From: CAVTSA01 sp963790575 | Lineage (GTDB): Bacteria > Chloroflexota > Dormibacteria > Dormibacterales > Dormibacteraceae | Length of the DNA: 64,000 nt | Assembly (NCBI GenBank): GCA_963790575.1 | Contig: CAWBPD010000008.1 | Location: 124,001-188,000, forward strand | Reading direction: 5' to 3' | Shown: positions 48,788 through 56,464 of the stretch, in pieces | Layout: each line of letters begins with the position of its first letter | Numbering within the stretch: the stretch's first letter is position 1 | The notes under the pieces: generated by a model | Databases searched by the model: none | The model's input: the letters and a program-made list of their open reading frames with translations, nothing else | Told to the model about the DNA's origin: nothing | Position numbers and translations under genes: made by a program

Positions 48788-49429
48788 ATGGGCAATCAAG
48801 CCGACCAGGAGCGGTGCGGAGATTGCGGCGGGCCGTACGCGCGTCACGCTGTTGGCGGCTCCGGCCCCCTCTGCGATCGGTGCGCGGACAGTCGCCTGTC
48901 CGAGGCAACCGGATGGCCCCGCCTACCCGAACCGCCGGCCCCGGAGACCTTCATCGGACCCGATGGCAGAACGCACAGGATGCGTTACAGCTTGTTCCGC
49001 GCTCCGGGTGGGATCCTCGCTCACGCGGAAGAGCTTCGTGATGACGGCACCATCGACCTGGACGGCTACTCGTTCCGGATCCTGGCTGACGACGACGCGG
49101 ACCTCCGGCCGCTGGTGGCGAAGCTGCGCCAGCGGACCTCCGAAGGTATCGCCAGAACGTTCCTAACCGTGAGGTCGGGCAGACTGCTGGTTGCGGGCGA
49201 CGAGGTGGAGGGCCGTCTGGTTTGGGACGACGGTGGGGATTCCCGGGCGGGACTTCCCTACGCCGTGAGCATCGATGGGCGGCGCCTGACCTGGGATGAG
49301 TTCGGCCGGACCTTGGAGTCCTTCGAGGGATGGCGGTTCAAGCTGTCGATCCAGGACCTGGAGACGGCTCAGCCGTTCTCGGAGTCCGGCTGGGGGGAGC
49401 ATCTCAACTGGACCCGGAACGAGGACTGA
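48788..49429 (+). CDS. Hypothetical protein with an N-terminal zinc ribbon
   Basis: About 213 residues. C-G-D-C-G-G and, 15 residues on, C-D-R-C form a four-cysteine zinc ribbon near the start. The rest is an alpha/beta domain containing F-I-G-P-D-G-R-T-H-R-M-R-Y and a C-terminal L-T-W-D-E-F-G-R-T-L-E-S-F-E-G-W-R-F-K-L, a segment I have seen in conserved proteins of unknown function. ATGs at 48722, 48749 and 48788 are all in frame. The last is chosen because it directly precedes the ribbon, but 48749 has a better purine-rich leader. Confidence 0.6.
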   Translation: MGNQADQERCGDCGGPYARHAVGGSGPLCDRCADSRLSEATGWPRLPEPPAPETFIGPDGRTHRMRYSLFRAPGGILAHAEELRDDGTIDLDGYSFRILADDDADLRPLVAKLRQRTSEGIARTFLTVRSGRLLVAGDEVEGRLVWDDGGDSRAGLPYAVSIDGRRLTWDEFGRTLESFEGWRFKLSIQDLETAQPFSESGWGEHLNWTRNED

Positions 49430-49961
49430 GGAGCGCTCCCGCCGTCCCGGCGAGCTGACCGCAGCCGGCCGTGCTCCATGTGGCCCTCTGTCGAGCAGGC
49501 CCCCACTGGCTGGCTTTGGTCAGCCTGGCCCACGAGTCCGCGACCTCCCTGGCTCTGGTCTGCGGCTTGGATTTCCGGATCCCGGGGCTGGCGGTCGAGC
49601 TCCAGTGCTGCGAAACGCCGTGGGCGACTTCAGGATCCGGTCGGCTCGGCGTCGCTGGTCACCCCCGGGCCACTTCCCGGCGTCGACCTCGGCCCGGTTC
49701 ACCCACTTGCGTACCGCCTCCACCGACCCAATATCCCAAGCTGCGACGCCACCGCGGTCATGGCGGAGCAGTCGCCGAGGGGTGCTGTGGGATGACCTCC
49801 CCGACCATCCGCACCGTTCGCGCCCGATACTCCGCCGGGTACTTGCTCGGTCTGCGCAACGCCTCCAATCCTCCTCCGAATGGAGTCTCTACCGAGGCCG
49901 CTACGGTTCAGTGCCGCGGTCCCATACAGTCCCATATAGTGGGGCCCAGTGTGAGCACACG
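49430..49961. other. 532-bp gap, possible regulatory end
   Basis: No frame here resembles a known family. Near the right end GGTCCCATACAGTCCC and TATAGT (49935-49940) precede the PPOX-fold gene. TATAGT is a good -10, without a clear -35. The GGGAC half-sites (read on the minus strand) recall those near 52757. Confidence 0.35.
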
Positions 49962-50396
49962 ATGAGCAGCGAGCCGCGTCAAATGGAAGAGCTTTCCAGA
50001 GGCGAATCACTCCGGCTGCTGGGCAGTGTGCCTTTTGGCCGCCTGGGGTTCACCATCCGGGGCCTGCAGGCCATCCGGCCCGTTAATCACCTGATGGACG
50101 GCGACAAGGTCATCATCCGCACCAGTGCGTGGTCCGACCTGGCGGAGATTGCCAGCGGCAGCGGTGCCACCGTCGCCTACGAGGCCGACCAGATCGACCC
50201 CGAGCGTCACCTCGGCTGGAGCGTCATCGTGCGGGGGCCGGCCCGAGCTGTCTCCGACGCGGACGAGGCGGCCCGTTACATCGAGCGTCTATCGAGCTGG
50301 GCCCCTGGCCGCAGGGACTACGTGCTTTACATCGAGCCAGTCTTCGTGAGTGGAATGAGGCTCGTCGAGGCCAGCGCGGACCTGGCGGAGGGGTGA
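49962..50396 (+). CDS. Pyridoxamine 5'-phosphate oxidase-fold (FMN/F420/heme-binding split barrel) protein
   Basis: 144 residues. The helical start E-E-L-S-R-G-E-S-L-R-L-L-G-S-V-P-F-G-R-L-G-F-T and strand R-P-V-N-H-L-M-D-G-D-K-V-I-I-R-T, then V-A-Y-E-A-D-Q-I and G-W-S-V-I-V-R-G-P-A, are the split-barrel pattern of PPOX-like proteins found in actinobacterial stress regulons. Whether it binds FMN, F420 or heme is not visible. The ATG at 49962 gives the usual length; the in-phase frame to 49296 is not coding. Confidence 0.82.
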   Translation: MSSEPRQMEELSRGESLRLLGSVPFGRLGFTIRGLQAIRPVNHLMDGDKVIIRTSAWSDLAEIASGSGATVAYEADQIDPERHLGWSVIVRGPARAVSDADEAARYIERLSSWAPGRRDYVLYIEPVFVSGMRLVEASADLAEG

Positions 50397-50998
50397 ATGC
50401 GGCACGCTGGTCACGTACCGTGTCGCATGCTCGCCATTCGCGGATAGGAACTTCGTCTCGTCCAGTCCCACCCCCCCGCACCTGACCAACACGGTCGGAG
50501 GCGTCAATCAGGGCCGGCCATAGGAGTGCACAGCACTCAGCGTCCCCCGGCGAGGCCCTTCTCGCGAGGAACCGAGGTTCGCCGGTGGCCCCGAAGGGCC
50601 TCGCCAGCCTCCGCTCCTCGGCGAGCTGCGGCATACCGGCGCCATCACGATGAGTCCCGGGAGGGTGGCGCTGAGCAGTGCCGCGAGCGTCTCGTACGTC
50701 GCTTCCAGCTAGGGCTGCAGGCGGTAGCCGAACAGGCCCACCAGCCGCTCCCACGCCATCGCGAGTCGCCCCACGCGGGCTCGCTCGGCGCGGGCCAGCG
50801 TCGCCTGGACCTCGTCGCGCAGATCGCCGTCGGCCAGGCTCATGAACCTCGCCTGAAGGGCCAGATACGTGCGCCAACCCGCCGAGCCGCCGAGTCGTAG
50901 TGCCGTTCGAAGCCGAGAAGTGCCAGACGGCGTAATCGTTCCGCGAGGAGGCCGCGTGACCCGGCTGGCGCCAAGCGCATGCGGCTGGCCGAGAGGCC
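50397..50998. other. Gap with a possible regulator fragment
   Basis: On the minus strand, 50710-50880 reads W-R-T-Y-L-A-L-Q-A-R-F, then a helical stretch ending F-G-Y-R-L-Q-P and a stop, resembling the last helices of a TetR-type regulator. No start or DNA-binding part is present. The rest of the gap is empty of recognisable genes. Confidence 0.3.
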
Positions 50999-51282
50999 CT
51001 ATGCGGTCATGCCGCCGTTGATCGGGATGGTCTGCGCGGTGCTCCACTGCGCATCCGGGGTCCAGAGGAAGGCGATGGCGGAGACGACCACGGGGCGAGA
51101 TCGGCCTGGCGCCCGCGTGCGGGAATGTGGGCGTCCCGCAACTGGTCGAGGGCGAGGTCGATCACCTGCCGATCATGGCCGCGATGCACGAGTGCCACAC
51201 CGGTGATGAGAGCAACCCGGCCGTCAAGGCGTGAGCCCCGGACGACAGCGGCATGCGGTACCTCGAACGCAGCCTCCGTCAA
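50999..51282 (-). pseudogene. Short-chain dehydrogenase with most of its middle deleted
   Basis: The 5' end reads R-L-D-G-R-V-A-L-I-T-G, the first strand of an SDR enzyme. The 3' end, in another frame, reads A-I-A-F-L-W-T-P-D-A-Q-W, then T-I-P-I-N-G-G-M-T, the standard SDR C-terminus before a TAG at 50999. About 180 residues with the catalytic S-Y-K are missing. The possible TTG start overlaps the HPF-like stop (TTGA), so the gene was once the second cistron of that operon. Confidence 0.6.
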
Positions 51283-51572
51283 GGGTTCCTCCCCGTCGCC
51301 TCGCCCCGAGCCACGTCGGCCATCGCCAGCTCGAGGGCGGCGGCCAGGGTTGGCGCCTCCCCGCTCACCTTTGCCACGCGTCGGTGGTTCGCGCGGAGGG
51401 TCACCAAGACCCGCTCACGCGGTCCTCCCGGAACCTTGTGGGAGGCCTCCAGGTCGACCTCGACGGCGTCAATCCCGGGCGCGCCTCTGGCGAGGTCGTC
51501 GAGCCGCCGCTCGAGATCCTGACGCCGAGTGCGTGGGAGCTGCCCGGTGAGATCGCAGATGATCACTTGCAT
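51279..51572 (-). CDS. HPF/RaiA-like ribosome hibernation factor candidate
   Basis: 97 residues with the short beta-alpha-beta-beta-beta-alpha order of hibernation-promoting factors: M-Q-V-I-I-C-D-L, helix R-R-Q-D-L-E-R-R-L-D-D-L, strands I-D-A-V-E-V-D-L-E, R-E-R-V-L-V-T-L-R-A and R-V-A-K-V-S-G, and a last helix T-L-A-A-A-L-E-L-A-M-A-D-V. Such proteins bind the 30S decoding site and silence ribosomes in starvation or low oxygen. It lacks the dimerising C-terminal domain of long HPF. The GGAGG is one base from the ATG, while the GTG at 51566 would be ideally spaced, so the start is uncertain. The promoter region is shared with the CBS-BON gene at 62.9 kb. Confidence 0.62.
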   Translation of the reverse strand: MQVIICDLTGQLPRTRRQDLERRLDDLARGAPGIDAVEVDLEASHKVPGGPRERVLVTLRANHRRVAKVSGEAPTLAAALELAMADVARGEATGRNP

Positions 51573-51631
51573 GCCTCCACGAAACCGCGCCGGCGAGGGC
51601 CGGGCCAGGGCCGAACGACTCCCCTGGCGAA
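51573..51631 (-). promoter_or_regulatory. Promoter region shared with 62894-62952 (copy 1)
   Basis: Read towards the gene this holds AGGGGAGTCGTTCGGCCCT about 43-61 bases before the ATG and CCGGCGCGGTT about 10-20 bases before it. It aligns without gaps to the region upstream of the CBS-BON gene at 62893. Confidence 0.5.
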
Positions 51632-51685
51632 GGACGCCGCCCCGGCGGCGCCCGGACGGCGAGGCTGCCAGGGCGTACTACTTCC

Positions 51686-51995
51686 GTGGCAGTGACGCGA
51701 GAGGCGGCGGCCGATGTGCTGATCGTGGGCGGCGGCCTGGGAGCCGTGGCGGCCGCCCTTGCCGTGGCACAACTGTGGACGGCGTGCCGTGCTCACCGAG
51801 GAGACCGACTGGATCGGCGGCCAACTCACGGCCCAGGCGGTGCCGCCGGGCGGGCATCCCTGGATCGAGTTCGCGGGCCGCACGGCCGGCTGCCGCCGGC
51901 TGCGAAGCGGCATTCGCGACCACTACCGCCGCCACGCTCCGCTGCGCCCCTCAGTGCGCGCCGACCCGACGTTCAACCCCGGCGACGGCACACGC
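51686..51995 (+). pseudogene. FAD-dependent oxidoreductase, N-terminal relic with a frameshift
   Basis: The first frame reads A-D-V-L-I-V-G-G-G-L-G-A-V-A-A-A-L-A-V-A, the dinucleotide-binding start of an FAD enzyme. At about 51775 it shifts to a frame that continues G-R-R-A-V-L-T-E-E-T-D-W-I-G-G-Q-L-T-A-Q, then H-P-W-I-E-F and N-P-G-D-G. Homology stops there; some 400 residues are missing and the CBS-BON gene follows on the other strand. Confidence 0.65.
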
Positions 51996-52009
51996 GGGAC
52001 TGGGCAAGG

Positions 52010-52699
52010 TCACCAACCTTCATCGCCGTGCACCTCCACTGGGGTCGGATGCCCTTCGGCCGGAGGATGATGGGGGCGCACGCCGTAGCGGGGGCCGAGG
52101 CGCGATTCGACGGAGACGACACCCTCGATCTCGCGCAGCCCGTCCTCAACCGCTTTGACCGTCCGCCGATCGCCCAAGGTGCCCTCGATCTGCACGTCGC
52201 CCTCTGACACCCGGAGGCGAACGGAGTCGGCTCCCCAAGGGCTCAGCAGGTCCTCGACGATCTCGGCTCGGATCTCGTCGTCGTCGCGCAGGAAGGGCGC
52301 CAGCAGGTCGGTGCGACTGAGAACCCCCACCGGGCGCCCCTCGGCGTCGGTCACCGGTAGGCGCCGGCTCGCGTGCACCCGCATGAGCGACAGAGCCTCG
52401 TCGAGTGTCGAGTCGGGCCCGATCGCGATCGGCGGGGCCGTCATCAGCTCCGCCGCGGTATCGCCGGCCACGCGCACGGAGCGCGACTCGACCGGTAGCC
52501 GGAGAACGCGCTCCAACTCCATCCTCGCGAGGCGGCGTAGGAGGTCCGACTCGGAGACGACGCCCACCAGGCGCCCTTCTTCATCGACTACCGGTAGGCC
52601 GCTGATTCGATGCAGGCGGAGAAGCTTCGCGAGCTCGGTGAAGGTTGTTGTCGTCGCGACCACGACCGGTGGCGTGGTCATCGCGTCCTGCACTTTCAT
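52010..52699 (-). CDS. CBS-pair plus BON domain protein
   Basis: 229 residues. Two CBS motifs (M-K-V-Q-D-A-M-T-T-P-P... R-I-S-G-L-P-V-V-D-E-E-G-R-L-V-G-V-V-S, then A-E-L-M-T-A-P-P... R-R-L-P-V-T-D-A-E-G-R-P-V-G-V-L-S-R) form a Bateman module that binds adenine nucleotides. A C-terminal BON domain (V-R-L-R-V-S-E-G-D-V-Q-I-E-G-T-L, V-V-S-V-E-S-R-L) follows. Such proteins sense energy state; mycobacterial Hrp1 is a related CBS protein of the dormancy regulon. The start at 52699 fits the family and has GAGGA upstream. It is divergent from the histidine kinase, 88 bases apart. Confidence 0.85.
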   Translation of the reverse strand: MKVQDAMTTPPVVVATTTTFTELAKLLRLHRISGLPVVDEEGRLVGVVSESDLLRRLARMELERVLRLPVESRSVRVAGDTAAELMTAPPIAIGPDSTLDEALSLMRVHASRRLPVTDAEGRPVGVLSRTDLLAPFLRDDDEIRAEIVEDLLSPWGADSVRLRVSEGDVQIEGTLGDRRTVKAVEDGLREIEGVVSVESRLGPRYGVRPHHPPAEGHPTPVEVHGDEGW

Positions 52700-52750
52700 G
52701 ATCGCTGTCCTCGGTTTCCATCTGATCAAGGACGGATCTCTGGGGAACGT

Positions 52751-52777
52751 GCCGAAGGTCCCGCAACCTTGGGGACC
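52751..52777. promoter_or_regulatory. Inverted-repeat site in the CBS-BON / kinase divergent gap
   Basis: GGTCCC (52757-52762) and GGGACC (52772-52777) form a 6-bp inverted repeat with a 9-base spacer. On the minus strand the left part reads GGGACCTTCGGCAC, close to the GTTCGGCMCT motif upstream of the HPF-like and distal CBS-BON genes. It could serve both divergent genes. Confidence 0.4.
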
Positions 52778-52787
52778 AGGAGGTCGA

Positions 52788-54698
52788 ATGGCATCGACGC
52801 GCAGAATGGCCGCCATGGAGGCGCTTCCATCCGTTTGGCGTGCCGCGTTCGACGCCCTCCCGGACGCGACCTTGATCGTCGATCGAACCGGCAACATCGT
52901 CTACGCCAATCCCATCGCAGAGACGATGACCGGTCGAACCTCGGAGCAGCTCCTCGGGCAGTCCATCGAGCTCCTGCTTCCCGCCGACCGTCGCAACCTC
53001 CACCGCACGGAACGTCTCGCGTACCAGCGGCGGCCCACGTTGCGGACGATGGGCCGCGACCTCGACATCAGGTTGTTGCGGGCGGATGGGAGCCTGCTCG
53101 AGGTCGATGTCGCGCTCAATCCCATCGCCATCGACGGCCGCGACCTGGTGATCGCAGCCGTCCGTGACATCACTGACCTGCGAAGGACGCAGGAGGACCT
53201 TCGAGTCAGTCGGGAGAACTTCGAGCGCCTGATCGACGGGGTCGCCGAGTACGCCATCCTGATGGTCGATCCGGAGGGGCACATCGTGAGCTGGAACCGA
53301 GGCGCCGAGCGCCTGGAAGGCTACACCAGCGACGAGATCTTGGGGCGCCCTCTGTCCGTCCTCTACCCACCCGAAGATGTCGCCGCTGAACGCCCACAGA
53401 GGAACCTTCGCGAGGCGCTCGCCAAGGGTCGCCTGGATACCGAGGGTTGGCGTGTCCGTAAGGGCGGATCGCGCTACTGGGCGACCACCACCATCGCTCC
53501 TCTCTACGACGAACGGGGGCACCTCAGCGGCTACTCGAAGATCACGCGCGACGCCACCGAGCGACGTCGGGCGGACATCCGCATGCGAACGGCGCTGGCC
53601 ATGAGCGAGGCGACGTTGCGAGACGCGCCGAGCGGCGAGATCCTGCTGATCCTCGGCCAGGGAATCAAGGACCTGGTCGATGCCGCGACGGTACTCGTCG
53701 CGACGCCGCAGGAAGGTGACCTTCACGTGGCGGTCGCCTTGGGGAGAGATGCCGAGCGTTTGCATCGACGGCGTCTTCCCGTTGCCGGGACCCACCTGGG
53801 GGAGATCATCTCGACAGCCGAGCCGAAAGCGTTCGAGGTCACCCCCGGCAACTGGCAGCAGTACCTTCCGGTGACGCCTTCGGAGCTGCCCCTCGACGGC
53901 CTGGCGGTTCCCGTCGGCGTGCGTGCCGAGGTCCTAGCCCTGATCAAGATCCTGCGTGGGTCGGCTGGGAAGCCCTTCGGCGCCGCCGACGTCGCCGTGG
54001 TCCACGCTCTCGCCCAGCAAGCCGCGGTGGTCCTGGACTACGCGCGCAGCCGCGCCGGAATGCGGCAACTGGCCGTGCTGGAGGATCGAGAACGAATCGC
54101 GCGGGAGCTGCACGACCACGTGATCCAGGAGCTTTTCGGCATCGGCATCAATCTCCAGGCCACCCGCTCGGTGGCCACCGGTCCGAAGGTCTCGGAGCGT
54201 CTCGAGGAGGCGGTCGATCAGCTCGACGGACTGGTCAGAGACCTGCGCAACTACGTGTTCGGCCTCCGTCCGAGCCTCCTCGACGGTGTCCGTCTGGACC
54301 GGGCGGTCGTGCGGGTGGCGAGAGACCTCGAGGCGCAGAGCGGGATCGAGGTCAGCCTCGACGTCGACTCCAAGGCGACCATCGAGCTGGGGAGCCGTTC
54401 CGGCGATGTCTTGGCGGCGCTCAACGAGATCTTCGCCAACCTTCGTCGGCACTCGGGGGCGCGGCACGTTCGAGTCACGCTTCGCGATGAGGGGCCCTAC
54501 GTCTGTCTCGAGGTGACGGACGACGGCAGAGGATTCTCGGTCGACGAGGCGGCCAGTGCAGGCGGGATGGGCCTGCGCAACCTCAAAGAGCGGATGGCCA
54601 GCTTGCAGGGCACCTTCGACGTCCACAGCAAATCTGGCCAGGGATCGCGAGTTCGGCTCCGCCTGCCTCGAACCCCCGGCCGAGCCATGCGCCCCTGA
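52788..54698 (+). CDS. PAS-PAS-GAF sensor histidine kinase (HisKA_3 type)
   Basis: 636 residues, no membrane segment. Two PAS domains (D-A-L-P-D-A-T-L-I-V-D-R-T-G-N near 20; A-I-L-M-V-D-P-E-G-H-I-V-S-W-N near 158) are followed by a GAF-like domain (about 270-415) and a HisKA_3 dimerisation helix with E-R-I-A-R-E-L-H-D-H-V-I-Q-E-L-F near 435, where the His is phosphorylated. A HATPase_c domain closes with D-D-G-R-G-F-S and G-G-M-G-L-R-N-L-K-E-R. This resembles cytosolic redox or gas sensors such as DevS/NreB, but no heme or Fe-S cysteine motif is evident. The ATG follows CCAGGAGG. A LuxR-type partner is not adjacent. Confidence 0.9.
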   Translation: MASTRRMAAMEALPSVWRAAFDALPDATLIVDRTGNIVYANPIAETMTGRTSEQLLGQSIELLLPADRRNLHRTERLAYQRRPTLRTMGRDLDIRLLRADGSLLEVDVALNPIAIDGRDLVIAAVRDITDLRRTQEDLRVSRENFERLIDGVAEYAILMVDPEGHIVSWNRGAERLEGYTSDEILGRPLSVLYPPEDVAAERPQRNLREALAKGRLDTEGWRVRKGGSRYWATTTIAPLYDERGHLSGYSKITRDATERRRADIRMRTALAMSEATLRDAPSGEILLILGQGIKDLVDAATVLVATPQEGDLHVAVALGRDAERLHRRRLPVAGTHLGEIISTAEPKAFEVTPGNWQQYLPVTPSELPLDGLAVPVGVRAEVLALIKILRGSAGKPFGAADVAVVHALAQQAAVVLDYARSRAGMRQLAVLEDRERIARELHDHVIQELFGIGINLQATRSVATGPKVSERLEEAVDQLDGLVRDLRNYVFGLRPSLLDGVRLDRAVVRVARDLEAQSGIEVSLDVDSKATIELGSRSGDVLAALNEIFANLRRHSGARHVRVTLRDEGPYVCLEVTDDGRGFSVDEAASAGGMGLRNLKERMASLQGTFDVHSKSGQGSRVRLRLPRTPGRAMRP

Positions 54699-54710
54699 CC
54701 GCAGCACCGA

Positions 54711-54751
54711 AGGACCCTCAGACAGGGGGTCTTTCGCCCGTGGGTGAAAGT
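54711..54751 (+). terminator. Two abutting hairpins after the kinase gene
   Basis: AAGGACCCTC (54711-54720) pairs with GGGGGTCTTT (54726-54735, two wobbles). CTTTCGCCC (54732-54740) pairs with GGGTGAAAG (54743-54751). The two stems share bases, so they are alternative structures, 12 bases after the stop. Confidence 0.45.
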
Positions 54752-54915
54752 CTCTGGCACCCACAGCATGGGCACGATGGCGAAGAGAAGCGTGAGACCC
54801 AGGCGAGCGCACATCACAGGGCGCCGGAGGCCACGGTCCGAGCCAAGGCCGGGCAGCTCGGACCTCCCGCATCGGGGCGTGGCAGGCCGGGCCACCTCAG
54901 GGGAATGACACGTAG

Positions 54916-55402
54916 ATGGTCATCGTCGCGGAGGTGATGCGGCGGCAGGTGGTCTCGGTGGACCCGGATGCCGGCTTTCATGAGATCGCGGACCTGCTGG
55001 CGAGACATCGCATCAGCGGGCTTCCCGTGGTCGATGGGCAGAACCACGTGCTCGGGATGATCTCGGCGACCGACCTCCTTCCATTCGCACGCGCGAGGAA
55101 GCGACCGGCGGGGCTACCGCTACTCGCACCGAGCGAGCCGCACCGCGATGGGGCGGGCTGCGGGACGCCGAGCCCACGAGATGATGTCGGCGCCGGCTTT
55201 GGTCGCCCGTCCGGAAACGCTGATCACCCGGGCGGCGGAGCTCATGCAAACCCACCACGTCAAGAGGCTGCCGGTCGTCGACGACGAACGTCGGCTGCTC
55301 GGCATCGTCGCCCGTTCTGACCTGCTCGAGGTCTTCCTCGAAGCTCCGCGCTCGGCGCAGAGGACTCGCAGCGGTGGCCCGGACTCCCGATCGCGGGAGT
55401 GA
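54916..55402 (+). pseudogene. CBS-pair protein with a frameshift between the two CBS motifs
   Basis: The first frame (ATG 54916) gives M-R-R-Q-V-V-S-V-D-P-D-A-G-F-H-E-I-A and R-I-S-G-L-P-V-V-D-G-Q-N-H-V-L-G-M-I-S-A-T-D-L. The second CBS motif (M-M-S-A-P-A-L-V-A, H-H-V-K-R-L-P-V-V-D-D-E-R-R-L-L-G-I-V-A-R-S-D-L) is in another frame. The shift lies somewhere between 55090 and 55180. The stop at 55400-55402 overlaps a GTG of the universal stress protein (GTGA), so the pair was an operon. Confidence 0.7.
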
Positions 55403-56442
55403 CAGCTGCCATCGACGAAGCACGACCGAACGGCGCCGAGCGCAGCCGGTACCAGCCGCCGCCGGGGGAAGTGAGAAGTCCCGGATCGGACGGGTCCAAC
55501 GCCCCTGACGCCGACCGAGACCTTCGGGCTACCTTGGAAGTTGGGATGAAGCCCGCCACGCGTTCACTGAGGGCCCCGCTCACGTTGACCCGCTACGGGC
55601 GGGTCCTGATCGGTTGCGACCGGGAGGGATTGCTGGAGGCGTCGATCCCTTCGCTGGCCGCGCTTCTTGGCCGCGACGATCCCCAGCTCCTGGTGGTTGC
55701 GGTTGAAGAGTCGGGCCAGGATTCCGAGCTGCGTCGTCAGATGACCAGGTCTCTCGAGCGGGTGACAGCGGCGCTCGAGGGAGCGGGGCTCCGGGTGCGC
55801 CAGTCGCACCGCTACGCCAAAGCAGGGGGGGTGGCCCGCGAGCTGGCTCGCGCGGCGGTCGGCTGGAACGCGGACCTGCTGGTCCTCGGATCCCATCGGC
55901 CATCCACCCTGCGCGGTCTGCTGACGCCGAGCGTGGGCCACCAGGTCGCACGTCGCAGCCGCATGCCGATCCTGATCGCCGGCGATCTTTCGAAGGAGAG
56001 GCAGGCCACCGTGCCGGCGCGAGTCCTGGCCGCCGTCAAGCCCGACCACCGCTGCTGGCCGGCCCTCGAGTCGGCCGCCGGCTTCGCCGGCCACGACGGT
56101 GCGGTGCGGGTCGTGCATGTCATCGAGTCGATGACCGGGCCGGAATACGTGCTGGCACGCCCCCCGGGCGCCTACTCGGCCTCGGAAGTGTCCGAGCTGC
56201 TCACCGACTCCCTGGCCGCCCTTCACCAAGCCGGCGTCGGCGCGGCGACGGCGACGTCGGTGACGGTCGATGGAAGCATCGCCTCCGGCATCATCAGCGA
56301 GGCCGATCGGTGGGGCGCTGACGTCATCGTCGTAGCCTCGCGCCGCCGCCGGGAGCTGGGGTGGCTTCTCTTCGGCAGCATCGGATATGGGCTGGTCCTC
56401 GAGACCCGGAGGTTCGTCTGCTTCGCCTCCGCGTCTCCGTGA
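55399..56442 (+). CDS. Tandem universal stress protein (two UspA domains)
   Basis: 347 residues from the GTG at 55399, or 298 from an ATG at 55546. Domain 1: Y-G-R-V-L-I-G-C-D-R-E-G, ending A-D-L-L-V-L-G-S-H-R-P-S-T-L-R-G-L-L-T-P-S-V-G-H-Q-V. Domain 2: V-P-A-R-V-L-A-A-V-K-P-D, ending A-D-V-I-V-V-A-S-R-R-R-R-E-L-G-W-L-L-F-G-S-I-G. The G-x2-G-x9-G(S/T) ATP motif is only partly kept, so ATP binding is doubtful. Two-domain Usp proteins are typical of actinobacterial dormancy regulons. GAGACCTTCGGGCT (55517-55530) and TACCTT precede the second start, which argues for an own promoter and the shorter form. Confidence 0.83.
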   Translation: MTAAIDEARPNGAERSRYQPPPGEVRSPGSDGSNAPDADRDLRATLEVGMKPATRSLRAPLTLTRYGRVLIGCDREGLLEASIPSLAALLGRDDPQLLVVAVEESGQDSELRRQMTRSLERVTAALEGAGLRVRQSHRYAKAGGVARELARAAVGWNADLLVLGSHRPSTLRGLLTPSVGHQVARRSRMPILIAGDLSKERQATVPARVLAAVKPDHRCWPALESAAGFAGHDGAVRVVHVIESMTGPEYVLARPPGAYSASEVSELLTDSLAALHQAGVGAATATSVTVDGSIASGIISEADRWGADVIVVASRRRRELGWLLFGSIGYGLVLETRRFVCFASASP

Positions 56443-56464
56443 GTGTTGGTTGGAGGTCGTCCTG

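Noticed and set aside
48538..48795. Short minus-strand frame with C-A-Y-D-L-W-P-R-C-Y-G-G that could be read as a RiPP precursor.
   Set aside because: No modification enzyme gene is nearby, the frame overlaps the upstream region of the zinc-ribbon gene, and no ribosome site was found.
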